This document shows, in pieces, positions 25,442 to 33,309 of a stretch of 64,000 bases of DNA. The DNA comes from Saprospiraceae bacterium (GTDB lineage: Bacteria > Bacteroidota > Bacteroidia > Chitinophagales > Saprospiraceae). The first letter of the stretch is position 1. The number at the start of each line of letters is the position of its first letter. Position numbers and translations under genes: made by a program. The notes beneath the pieces were generated by a model. The model saw only the letters and a program-made list of their open reading frames with translations, ran no database searches and was not told the DNA's origin. The stretch spans positions 18,150 through 82,149 of the forward strand of contig JALHQW010000033.1 in NCBI GenBank assembly GCA_022841745.1, given 5' to 3'.

Positions 25442-26749
25442 TTGAAAAACCTGCACCTACCGACATTGCCGTTAGCCCACTTGGCAGGCCAACACGAAGC
25501 CCGGCAGCTATTGGCGGCCCTGCTCCGCATTGTCGGGCCGCACCGCCTCGACCTGGCCGCCGAACTGCTGAACAAGACCCTCGACGAGGCCGCAGCCCAT
25601 CCTTGGTTCCGCATCCCTTCCAACCCCATGAGCTACCTGCTGGCCATTGCGCAGCAAAAAGCGCTGGAGACCGTGCGTCAACAGAACCTGCTGGGAAAGC
25701 TATCAGGAGAAGTGAACCTCGCCGTGGCGTCGGGCAAGCCCTTGGAGGACATTTTCCAAGCCATTTTCGAGGAAAAAACGCTGGAAGACAACCGCTTGGC
25801 ACTGCTATTTACTTGTTGCCACCCATCGTTGCCGCTGTTGCTGCGCAAGGCGCTGGTGCTGAAAACCAATTTCACTTTTTCGGAAAAGGACATCCAGCAC
25901 TTCCGCCATTCCGACGACCTCGCCGTGCTACGGGAACTCGAACATGCGCCAGAACTGCTCCAGCAGGAAGGCGTACAATGTGAGGTGCCAACCTCGGATG
26001 CGTTCGAGCAGCGGCTGGCCACCGTGCTGGAAACGGTGCATGCGTTGTTCATGGACGGCTACGAGCACTCGGAACTGACCATCTTCGCCCGCCGCTCTTT
26101 CTGCGACACGGCCTTCCAAGCGGGTAGCCTCTTGCTCTCGAACCCTGCCACGCAGTGGCCCATCGTGCTGGCTTCCATGTCGGTGCTGTGCCTGTTGGCC
26201 GCCCGCTTTGAGCCACGGCGGGGCAGGCCGCCCTCGTTCCTGTTTTTGGATGAAAAAAACAGGGCAAAGTGGAACCCTGCGCTGATTGACCAAGGCGTGG
26301 CCCTCTACGAGCAGGCGGGCGAACCCGACCACCCCGACGAGTACCACCTGCTGGCCCGTGTGCTGATGGAGCACACGCTGGCGCCCCACCCTCGCTTCAC
26401 GAACTGGGAGCGCATCGTGGAGCAATTGGATTTGCTGCTAAGCACCAGTCCCAGCTACTACTACCATCTTTGCTATGCCTACGCCCTGGCCAAGTACCAG
26501 CAGCCGGAAATGGCCATACAGCACCTGTACGCTGCCCCCGGCTTCGGCGACCACCTGCCGGAGGACTGGCTGACGAATGCGCTCATGGGCGATTTTTTCC
26601 GGCAGGCCAAAAACCTGCGGGAATGCGCCCGGCACTACCAAGTTGCACAGCAAAAAGCACCCACGATGGCGCTGAAGAAGTTGATACACCGGAAGATGTT
26701 GGGGTTGGCCTCTAATAAAAAAGGGGGCAAGAAAAAATTGAAATGGTGA
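25442..26749 (+). CDS. Sigma-70-family protein of the DUF6596/TPR type with degenerate DNA-binding regions
   Basis: A 435-residue protein matching the 'RNA polymerase sigma factor with TPR-like C-terminus' family. The region-2 equivalent reads LLAALLRIVGPHRLDLAAELLNKTLDEA ... NPMSYLLAIAQQKALETVRQQN. The family landmark DNRLALLFTCCHPSLP lies at about 117-132. The DUF6596 half includes LFMDGYEHSEL and RPPSFLFLDEKNRAKWNPALI. The segment that should be region 4 (helix-turn-helix, after LLLRKALVLKTNF) is diverged and lacks a normal motif. Only a TTG start is available after the upstream in-frame stop (TAA at 25400), so the gene may be decaying or use a rare start. Its target promoters are unknown. 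Confidence 0.72.
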   Translation: MKNLHLPTLPLAHLAGQHEARQLLAALLRIVGPHRLDLAAELLNKTLDEAAAHPWFRIPSNPMSYLLAIAQQKALETVRQQNLLGKLSGEVNLAVASGKPLEDIFQAIFEEKTLEDNRLALLFTCCHPSLPLLLRKALVLKTNFTFSEKDIQHFRHSDDLAVLRELEHAPELLQQEGVQCEVPTSDAFEQRLATVLETVHALFMDGYEHSELTIFARRSFCDTAFQAGSLLLSNPATQWPIVLASMSVLCLLAARFEPRRGRPPSFLFLDEKNRAKWNPALIDQGVALYEQAGEPDHPDEYHLLARVLMEHTLAPHPRFTNWERIVEQLDLLLSTSPSYYYHLCYAYALAKYQQPEMAIQHLYAAPGFGDHLPEDWLTNALMGDFFRQAKNLRECARHYQVAQQKAPTMALKKLIHRKMLGLASNKKGGKKKLKW

Positions 26750-26750
26750 C

Positions 26751-27497
26751 TTACCCCATCCGCTGCCGCACTGTCTCGTACAGCATGACCCCCGCCGCAA
26801 CCGACACGTTCAGCGAATCCGTCGTGCCTTTTTGCGGGATGAGGAAACGGTCGTCCACCCGGTCGAGGAGGGAGGGGTGAATGCCTTCGTCCTCGGAGCC
26901 GAGGATGAGGGCGACGGGTACTTTGAGGTCGGCGTCAAAGATTTGCTTTTGGGCCTTGAGGTCGCTGGCCAGCACATAGACGCCGGAGTGTTGGAGGTAT
27001 TCAACGGAGGTGACGAGGCTGTTTTCCCGACAAACGGGCAGCCGGGTGAGTGCCCCTGCGGAGGTCTTGATGGCGTCGGAATTGATGAGGGCGCTGCCCG
27101 ATTTGGGCACTACGATGGCATGGGCGCCGAACACCTCGGCAGAACGGGCAATGGCACCGAGGTTTCGCACGTCGGTGATGCGGTCGAGGAGGAGGAGCAA
27201 CGGCGTCTCGCCTGCTTCAAAAATGCCGGGCACGACGTTGTCCAGGCGGGCATAGTCCAACAAGGCCAGAAAGCCAACGACGCCTTGGTGGTTGCCCTTC
27301 ACCATGTGGTTCATGCGTTCCTTGGGCACGTATTGCAGCGGCACGTCGTTTTCCTTGCATCGCTTGCGCAATTCCCGCTCGAAATCCCCCGTCACGCCCT
27401 GTTGGAGGAAGATTTTATCGAACTGCGCCCCCGACTCCAGTCCGTCCATGACCGGGTGCCGGCCAAATACCAAGGTGTTTTTTTCTTGAAATGCCAT
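26751..27497 (-). CDS. rlmB: 23S rRNA (guanosine-2'-O-)-methyltransferase RlmB (SpoU/TrmH family)
   Basis: A 248-residue SPOUT methyltransferase. It has an N-terminal L30e-like substrate-binding domain (FGRHPVMDGLESGAQFDKIFLQ) and a C-terminal trefoil-knot catalytic domain with motif 1 (DRITDVRNLGAIARSAEVFG, about 106-125), motif 2 (VALILGSEDEGI, about 194-205) and motif 3 (KGTTDSLNVSVAAGVMLYE, about 222-240). RlmB methylates G2251 in the peptidyl-transferase loop of 23S rRNA using S-adenosylmethionine. It converges on the sigma-like gene with one base between stop codons. Confidence 0.88.
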   Translation of the reverse strand: MAFQEKNTLVFGRHPVMDGLESGAQFDKIFLQQGVTGDFERELRKRCKENDVPLQYVPKERMNHMVKGNHQGVVGFLALLDYARLDNVVPGIFEAGETPLLLLLDRITDVRNLGAIARSAEVFGAHAIVVPKSGSALINSDAIKTSAGALTRLPVCRENSLVTSVEYLQHSGVYVLASDLKAQKQIFDADLKVPVALILGSEDEGIHPSLLDRVDDRFLIPQKGTTDSLNVSVAAGVMLYETVRQRMG

Positions 27498-27533
27498 TGT
27501 TCTCCGTTAAAATTGGACGCAAGGTAGGGAATT

Positions 27534-27570
27534 ATCGGATTGCGGATTTCAGATTGCGGATTGGGGCAGA
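27534..27570. repeat. Heptameric repeat (gattgcg family)
   Basis: Units of gattgcg and variants lie between rlmB and the ABC ATPase gene. The same heptamer occurs inside dnaE and uvrA coding sequence. Confidence 0.6.
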
Positions 27571-27612
27571 CGGACTATGTTTGCAAGCAAGTGGGATTCA
27601 ACCTAAAAGCCT

Positions 27613-27620
27613 TATGTTTG
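27613..27620 (+). promoter_or_regulatory. Bacteroidota-type -7 promoter element
   Basis: TATGTTTG matches TAnnTTTG and lies 58 bases before the ABC ATPase start codon. Confidence 0.5.
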
Positions 27621-27678
27621 TAACCAGTCGCCCCAACAATGAAGCCATGAAACCATGCATCAATGAAACCGTGAATCA

Positions 27679-28416
27679 ATGAACCACATCTCCATCAAAG
27701 GCTTATCCGTTTCGTACGACAAGAAAATCGTGCTGACGAACATTTTTCTGGAGCTTGAGCCGAGCAATGTCTATGGCGTCATCGGGCCGAACGGGGCGGG
27801 CAAATCCACGCTGTTCAAGGCCATTTTGGGCTTGGTTGACCTCAACGCTGGGCATATCACGGTGGACGGCCAACCCATTGCAGAGCAGCGAAAGAACATC
27901 GTCTATGTGCCGCAACGGGACGACGTGGACTGGGACTTCCCCGCCACGGTGATGGACATCGTATTGATGGGCCGCTACCCGCACAAGAAACTGCTCCAGC
28001 GCCTCGACAAACATGACAAGGAAGCGGCGCTCGCTGCCCTTCGGGAAGTGGGCATCGAACATTTGAAAGATAGGCAAATCGGGGAGCTATCGGGCGGGCA
28101 GCAGCAGCGGGTTTTCATCGCCAGGGCACTGTGCCAGGGCGCTGGCGTGCTCATGCTCGACGAGCCGTTCGTGGGGGTGGACATCACCACGGAGGAGAAA
28201 ATCATCGGCATCTTGCGCAGGTTGGCCAACGAGGGCAAGCTGCTCATGGTCGTCCACCACGACCTGTCCACGGTGCGCTCCTATTTCGACAAGGTCATTC
28301 TCGTCAACCAGCGCCTGATTGCCAGCGGCGATACGGATTCCACTTTTACGAATGAAAATATCGGCAAGGCGTATGGCGGGCAGTTGCCGATTTTGCAGAA
28401 GACGGGGATGGTATAG
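27679..28416 (+). CDS. Metal-type ABC transporter ATP-binding protein (zinc/manganese family)
   Basis: A 245-residue ABC ATPase. Walker A is GPNGAGKS (about residues 36-43), Q-loop YVPQRDDVDWDFPATV, signature LSGGQQQRVFIARAL (about 137-151), Walker B VLMLDEPFVGVD and H-loop VVHHDLSTV. The Q-loop sequence with RDDVDWDFP and the MGRYPHKKLL stretch are typical of MntB/ZnuC/TroB manganese- or zinc-import ATPases. The matching permease and substrate-binding protein are not next to it: the next gene is a convergent galactanase. It therefore either works with subunits encoded elsewhere or is a leftover. Confidence 0.85.
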   Translation: MNHISIKGLSVSYDKKIVLTNIFLELEPSNVYGVIGPNGAGKSTLFKAILGLVDLNAGHITVDGQPIAEQRKNIVYVPQRDDVDWDFPATVMDIVLMGRYPHKKLLQRLDKHDKEAALAALREVGIEHLKDRQIGELSGGQQQRVFIARALCQGAGVLMLDEPFVGVDITTEEKIIGILRRLANEGKLLMVVHHDLSTVRSYFDKVILVNQRLIASGDTDSTFTNENIGKAYGGQLPILQKTGMV

Positions 28417-28433
28417 GGCCATTACTACCGAGG

Positions 28434-29840
28434 CTATTTTATCCAAACCTTTTTGGTGCCCAGCATCCTTCCTTCGGAAAAAACGGCCACGTAATACACC
28501 CCTGCCGCCAGTTCTGGCAAAGCAAAATTCCCCTCGTTCATTCCACCCATTTTTTGCGAAGCAACCAAGCGGCCTTGTGCATCCAGCAGGTTGATGGTCA
28601 ATGGCTTGGCATTTTCCAACCCTGAAAAGCGCAGCCGCAGCGAGCGGTGGCTGCTGTCCGGTATGACCTCGAAGTTGAAAGCGGGCAGTGCTTCCGTCAC
28701 TGCATTTATCCCCGTATAATTATGCTCCATCCAGCCCATGCCGCCCGTGGGCAGCAGGTTGTTGTCGAAATCGAAAAACGTGGCGTGTTCTTGGTGCGAG
28801 CCTTGCCCCCATTGCGTGGAGCAAGAGGAACTGACCCATGCGGGTTCCCAATAAAACACGGCGGAGGCACCTCGGTTGATGACCTCCTGCGTCATGTCCA
28901 CGAGCCAGCGGCGCTGGTTTTCGGGGCTGGCGGGGGCGTAGTCGGGATGGGTTTCGGAGATGATGTTGTTGGCGGCGTCGTTGCTGGCAGTCGTCCAGAT
29001 ATAGCCTGTTTCAAAAATCATGACCTCCTTGCCAGGGTAGGTTAGCCGAAGCTGCGCAACGGCGTTGCCTGCATCGGCGATGTCGGTGGGCTTGTGCCAG
29101 GCCCAGTAGTACGACATGCCGAGCACGTCGAAGTCGGTGACGCCGTTGCTCCAGAAGCCTTGCGTGAGCCATTCGGCCTTGGCGGGGTCGGCCGCATGGA
29201 GGGCGACCTTGATGGGCTGCCCGGCTTGGTTTTCCACCTCCCGCACGGCTTCGATGGCTCGCTTGAAGAGGGCGGCATTGCGGGGCCAGTCGAGCGACCA
29301 GCCAGCGGCATCCACCTGGGGGGAGAGGAGGATACCCTTGTTGGTTTCGTTGCCAATTTGCACCATTTCGGGCAGCAGGCCATCGGCATGGAGGGAGAGC
29401 AGGGTGTTTTTCACATAGTTATACAAGGAGTCCTTGAGCAGGGGCAGGTTGTTCACGACACCTTCCCATGCGGCGGGCACCCGCTGTTTCTGGGGGTCGG
29501 CCCAGTTGTCGGAGAGGTGGAAGTCGAGGAGCACCTGCATGTTGGCGGCCTTGGCCCGCAGAATGCTTCGGCGCACATCGGCGAGGTCGGAGTAGCGGTG
29601 ACCGCTGTTGAGGTTGTCGTACCAAGCCGGGGTGTGCCAGAGGCGCAGGCGCACGATGCCGCAGTTGTGGTCGGCGAACAACTGGTAGGGGTCGGCAGGC
29701 TGGCCATTCTCCTTGTAAACGACGCCGCAGTCTTCCATTTCGTTGACGTAGGAAAGGTCATTGCCGAAAAGAAAGGTTTGGGCGGTGGTTTCATGGAGGA
29801 AAAGGAATGCGGCGAGGATGGCCAGTATTTTGATTTTCAT
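28434..29840 (-). CDS. GH53 arabinogalactan endo-beta-1,4-galactanase with T9SS sorting domain
   Basis: A 468-residue secreted glycosidase. After a signal peptide (MKIKILAILAAFLFLHETTAQ) comes a GH53 (beta/alpha)8 domain: GNDLSYVNEMEDCGV, RLRLWHTP, LLDFHLSDNWADP, the acid/base Glu in VQIGNETNKG and the nucleophile Glu in MIFETGYIW. The C-terminal 75 residues are a T9SS sorting domain (LTINLLDAQGRLVAS ... GTKKVWIK). It should hydrolyse beta-1,4-galactan side chains of pectin outside the cell. No other pectin or galactose genes flank it. I chose the ATG at 29840 for the signal peptide. Confidence 0.9.
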   Translation of the reverse strand: MKIKILAILAAFLFLHETTAQTFLFGNDLSYVNEMEDCGVVYKENGQPADPYQLFADHNCGIVRLRLWHTPAWYDNLNSGHRYSDLADVRRSILRAKAANMQVLLDFHLSDNWADPQKQRVPAAWEGVVNNLPLLKDSLYNYVKNTLLSLHADGLLPEMVQIGNETNKGILLSPQVDAAGWSLDWPRNAALFKRAIEAVREVENQAGQPIKVALHAADPAKAEWLTQGFWSNGVTDFDVLGMSYYWAWHKPTDIADAGNAVAQLRLTYPGKEVMIFETGYIWTTASNDAANNIISETHPDYAPASPENQRRWLVDMTQEVINRGASAVFYWEPAWVSSSCSTQWGQGSHQEHATFFDFDNNLLPTGGMGWMEHNYTGINAVTEALPAFNFEVIPDSSHRSLRLRFSGLENAKPLTINLLDAQGRLVASQKMGGMNEGNFALPELAAGVYYVAVFSEGRMLGTKKVWIK

Positions 29841-30434
29841 CGAAAAGGATTTTGGCAACTACTTAGCAGTGTGTGTTTTGGGGTAAAAATTGAAAATATT
29901 TATCCCAAAACACCCCAAAATCTGGTAGGAGGGAAAAAATGAAATTTCTTCTCTCCTACCACCCCTTCCAAAGTAGCTACAGATTTTGGTGGAAAAATAG
30001 GAAAATCGCAGTTGATGGGGCGGCATTGCGGAGCAAAAAAACGAAGGTGAAGCGGGGCAGCATGATTTGTTGGAGTATCCCTCCACTCCAATACTGGACA
30101 GGAAATCCAGCGATGAACGTTATTTCCAAACCCCTTTCCGAAAGTTGGCAACTTTCGGAAAGGGGTTTGGAAATAACGTTTATTGGGAGCGATTCGGCAG
30201 TTTTCTCCCTCAAAAGCCTTGGAGGGCACAATCCAAATAATTATTCCGATTCAAAAACAAAGGGACACACCCATCAGAATTTTAGTCAAAATTATTGCTT
30301 TACCCACAAAATCTTAATGCGTGAATAGTTCTTTTTTTTTCTATTGATTATTGTCACCCTACCCTCTGATTTTACTCATCCAGCGGCCATTGTACCCACA
30401 GCCATCTTTGCACTGTAACTAAAGTCACTCAGAG
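29841..30434. other. Palindrome-rich divergent intergenic region
   Basis: 594 bases between the divergent GH53 and YceI genes hold several hairpins: 29923-29961 (TGGTAGGAG/CTCCTACCA with further partial pairing), 30070-30091 (TTGGAGT/ACTCCAA) and the large one at 30116-30180. Reading frames that cross it mirror the palindromes and have no protein features, so I call no gene here. Confidence 0.65.
30116..30180. repeat. Perfect 31-bp-arm palindrome
   Basis: Positions 30116-30146 and 30150-30180 are exact reverse complements, separated by GGC. It lies between two divergent promoters, where no terminator is expected. A second palindrome of nearly equal size but different sequence occurs at 45204-45268. 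Confidence 0.9.
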
Positions 30435-31013
30435 ATGAAAAAGCTAAGCATCCTTTTCGCATTGTTGATTGCCGGTTTCGGCCTCGTAGCTCAGACGGAA
30501 TACAAACTTTCCAAAAGCGCTATCAAGATGTCCGGCACTTCGACCTTACATGACTGGACCGCCGACGTGACGAAAGTCAGCGGCAGCGGACAAATGACCT
30601 TCACGAACAACGCCCTCAGCGGCATCAAGTCCCTCAATATCACCATGACCACCAACTCCATCAAAAGCTCCAAAGGCGAGACGATGGACAAGAACATGAT
30701 GAAGGGACTGAAGGCCAAAGACAACCCGACGATGACCTACAACCTGACCAAGGTGACCTCCATTGCCGCCAAAGGCAGTGGCTACACCCTTGAGACAGAA
30801 GGCAAACTGACGATTGCTGGCACAACCAAGACCATCAACATGACCGTGACGGCAACCGTTAGCGGCGGCCAAATCACCTTCAAGGGCACTAAAAGCCTGA
30901 AGATGACCGACTACAACGTGGAACCTCCGGTACTTTTCCTCGGCACATTGAAGACAGACAACAACGTGAGCATCAGCTTCGACGCAACCTTCGCAAGCAC
31001 CAGTGTAAAATAA
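30435..31013 (+). CDS. YceI family lipid-binding protein
   Basis: A 192-residue secreted protein with a signal peptide (MKKLSILFALLIAGFGLVAQ) and a lipocalin-like YceI domain: KSAIKMSGTSTLHDWTADVTKVSG, then the KAKDNPTMTYNLTKV stretch, and the ending KMTDYNVEPPVLFLGTLKTDNNVSISFDATF. YceI proteins bind isoprenoid or other amphiphilic molecules in the periplasm. The gene is followed at 74 bases by a porin-like gene and then a second YceI gene, which suggests a functional group handling a hydrophobic or quinone-like substrate. Confidence 0.88.
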   Translation: MKKLSILFALLIAGFGLVAQTEYKLSKSAIKMSGTSTLHDWTADVTKVSGSGQMTFTNNALSGIKSLNITMTTNSIKSSKGETMDKNMMKGLKAKDNPTMTYNLTKVTSIAAKGSGYTLETEGKLTIAGTTKTINMTVTATVSGGQITFKGTKSLKMTDYNVEPPVLFLGTLKTDNNVSISFDATFASTSVK

Positions 31014-31087
31014 ACAACGATTGCATACCAGCCCCGCTGGCCAATACAATCCTTAATAATATCCTTTCACTTTTAATACAACTCATC

Positions 31088-32473
31088 ATGAAAAACTCAC
31101 TTTCCATCATGAAACTATCGGGGCTCCTTATCGCCCTGTTCGTCCTGCCTATGTTTGCATGGAGCCAGAACGACGTGCAGTACTACCGCCCTTACGACAA
31201 GCGTGGCGCCAACATGTTTGAAACCCCTAAATCGGACATGGGGGTTAGCGGCGACTTCAAGGTACGGGTAGGTGCCAATTTTGCGCAGCAGTTCCAAGCA
31301 TTGGACCACGAGAACAAGGCCGACTCTGTGGCTACCAGCGCTACCGACCCAACCAACAAGAACAAGTTGATTGACCTGTCGAACGGCTTCAACCTTGCTA
31401 CTGCCAACTTGAACATTGACGCACAATTGGGCGCTGGCATCCGGGTGAACATGATTACTTACCTATCTGCCCGCCACCACCAAGAGGCTTGGGTAAAAGG
31501 TGGCTATATCCAGTTCGACGAGCTTTCGTTCTTCAACAGCGATGCAGTTGACAGGATTATGGACAACCTGACCATCAAGGTTGGTCACTACGAAGTGAAC
31601 TACGGCGACGCACACTACCGCCGCAGCGACAACGGTGCAGCGCTTTACAATCCGTTCGTTGAGAATTTAATCCTTGACGCCTTCAACACGGAAATTGGCA
31701 GCGAGCTTATCTTCCAAAAAAATGGCCTTATCGCAGTCGGTGCCATCACCAGCGGTGAAATCAAGGGCGACGTAGTAGCACTCCCAGACCTGAAGCCAGA
31801 GGACGTTGACGACTTGTCCAAGAAAAGCCCTGCTTTAGTTGGCAAATTGGGCTACGATAAGCAAATCAATGACGACCTCCGCTTCCGCTTGACGGGTTCT
31901 ACCTACTACACTGCCAGCTCCCGCTCCAACAACATCTATGGTGGCGACCGTGCCGGCTCACGTTATTACCTCATCATGGAAAACACTGCCGCCAAAACGG
32001 ACGCCAACTTCTACTCCGGTAGGCTCCGCCCAGGCTACAGCGACAAGGTGTTCTCCTTTATGATCAACCCTTTCATCAAGTACAAAGGCATCGAGTTCTT
32101 CGGTACTTATGAAAACGCCAACGGTAGGACTTCCGCTGAGAAAGATATGAGGAACGCAACCCAAATTGCCGCCGACCTTATCTTCCGCTTCGGCAAAGAA
32201 GAGAACTTCTACCTCGCAGGCCGCTATAACACCGTGAAGGCTGAATTGGCCGTCCAGAAAGTAACAACCCCTACGGGAATTGTTGAATACTTCGGCGATA
32301 AGAACCCAGTAACAATCAATCGCATCGAAATCAGCGCAGGTTGGTTCTTGAACAAAAACATCATGGCCAAAGTGGCCTACATTGACCAAAAGTACGAAAA
32401 GTACCCATCTATCAATATTAATAGAGAGGGCAAGTTCAACGGCTTTATGATTGAAGCAGTCGTGGGCTTCTAA
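31088..32473 (+). CDS. Outer-membrane porin-like beta-barrel protein
   Basis: A 461-residue exported protein. It has a signal peptide (about residues 1-26, ending FAWSQ), then strongly alternating amphipathic strands with many aromatics at strand ends (LNIDAQLGAGIRVNMITYLSA, LRFRLTGSTYYTASS, ENFYLAGRYNTVKAEL) and a C-terminal strand ending in Phe (FNGFMIEAVVGF), the standard outer-membrane barrel insertion signal. It lies between two yceI-like genes on the same strand. It resembles porins of the phylum that I cannot assign to a named substrate class. Confidence 0.8.
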   Translation: MKNSLSIMKLSGLLIALFVLPMFAWSQNDVQYYRPYDKRGANMFETPKSDMGVSGDFKVRVGANFAQQFQALDHENKADSVATSATDPTNKNKLIDLSNGFNLATANLNIDAQLGAGIRVNMITYLSARHHQEAWVKGGYIQFDELSFFNSDAVDRIMDNLTIKVGHYEVNYGDAHYRRSDNGAALYNPFVENLILDAFNTEIGSELIFQKNGLIAVGAITSGEIKGDVVALPDLKPEDVDDLSKKSPALVGKLGYDKQINDDLRFRLTGSTYYTASSRSNNIYGGDRAGSRYYLIMENTAAKTDANFYSGRLRPGYSDKVFSFMINPFIKYKGIEFFGTYENANGRTSAEKDMRNATQIAADLIFRFGKEENFYLAGRYNTVKAELAVQKVTTPTGIVEYFGDKNPVTINRIEISAGWFLNKNIMAKVAYIDQKYEKYPSININREGKFNGFMIEAVVGF

Positions 32474-32555
32474 GGCAACTGAGAATTAGGGGTTGATGAA
32501 AGTTTTATACAAAGTTTATTTTCCCGAACCCCTTTTTGAAGAAAAGTATTTGACG

Positions 32556-32591
32556 AAAAGCTCCAGTTGCCTTAGGGTAGCTGGAGCTTTT
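32556..32591 (+). terminator. Rho-independent terminator after the porin-like gene
   Basis: An 11-bp stem (AAAAGCTCCAG / CTGGAGCTTTT) with a 14-base loop lies 83 bases after the stop codon. Confidence 0.8.
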
Positions 32592-32658
32592 GCTTCGAGA
32601 ACCCATTTCAAATGCTTATATTCACAACCCCAAACAGCCATCATCCAAAGCAAGCGTC

Positions 32659-33309
32659 ATGAAAAAGCTGACAAAATCGGCCATCATCCTTAGCTTATCC
32701 CTCATCGGCCATGCCATGATGGCCCCTGCTCAACCACTTGCCATGAACACGAAGAAATTGAGCGTGGAAAAGACCTTCCGCATCAACCCCAAGAGTGTGC
32801 TCAAGCTCGACGGCAAGACCAACGTCAACAGCTTTACTTGCGGCTGCAAAGAGACTTTCCAGCCTCAGCAACTGTTGGTCGAACCTCCCGCCGACGGCAG
32901 CCCCAGCACGGTTTTCCGTTCCGCAACTTTGAAGCTAAACATCAAATCGCTCGACTGCGGCAACCCCATCATGAACAAAGACCTGCAAAAAGCCCTCAAC
33001 GCCAAAGAGCACCCCAATATCAGCATTGAACTGTTGAAGGTAGAGCAGGATAAGTGCAACCGCCTCACCGAACTGAAGGACTGGGTAAAAATGAAGGCCC
33101 TCACCAAAATCAGCCTGAACGGCCACAGCCGGGAGTACTGGATAAACATCACCGCCAAAAAAGCTGGCCCCAACCAATACCGCTTCATTGGCACGAAGAC
33201 CATCAACATGACCGACTTCTGCGTGACGCCGCCCGTGGCTCTCATGGGTGCCATCAAGGTAAAGGACGAGATTGCGATTAACCTTGATTTGGATGTGAGC
33301 GTGGAGTAA
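32659..33309 (+). CDS. Diverged YceI-like protein
   Basis: A 216-residue secreted protein; the start at 32659 gives the signal peptide (KKLTKSAIILSLSLIGHAMMAPAQP). The body follows the YceI pattern: FRINPKSVLKLDGKTNVNSFTC, then NKDLQKALNAKEHPNISIELLKV and the ending INMTDFCVTPPVALMGAIKVKDEIAINLDLDV. It differs from the first YceI by Cys residues (FTCGCKE, LDCGNP), which may form disulfides. Its stop codon abuts the convergent dnaE-like stop with no gap (33309/33310). Confidence 0.8.
   Translation: MKKLTKSAIILSLSLIGHAMMAPAQPLAMNTKKLSVEKTFRINPKSVLKLDGKTNVNSFTCGCKETFQPQQLLVEPPADGSPSTVFRSATLKLNIKSLDCGNPIMNKDLQKALNAKEHPNISIELLKVEQDKCNRLTELKDWVKMKALTKISLNGHSREYWINITAKKAGPNQYRFIGTKTINMTDFCVTPPVALMGAIKVKDEIAINLDLDVSVE

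Noticed and set aside
29859..30328. Several overlapping frames on both strands between the GH53 and YceI genes
   Set aside because: They mirror the large palindrome and share residues in opposite directions, as expected for non-coding inverted repeats.
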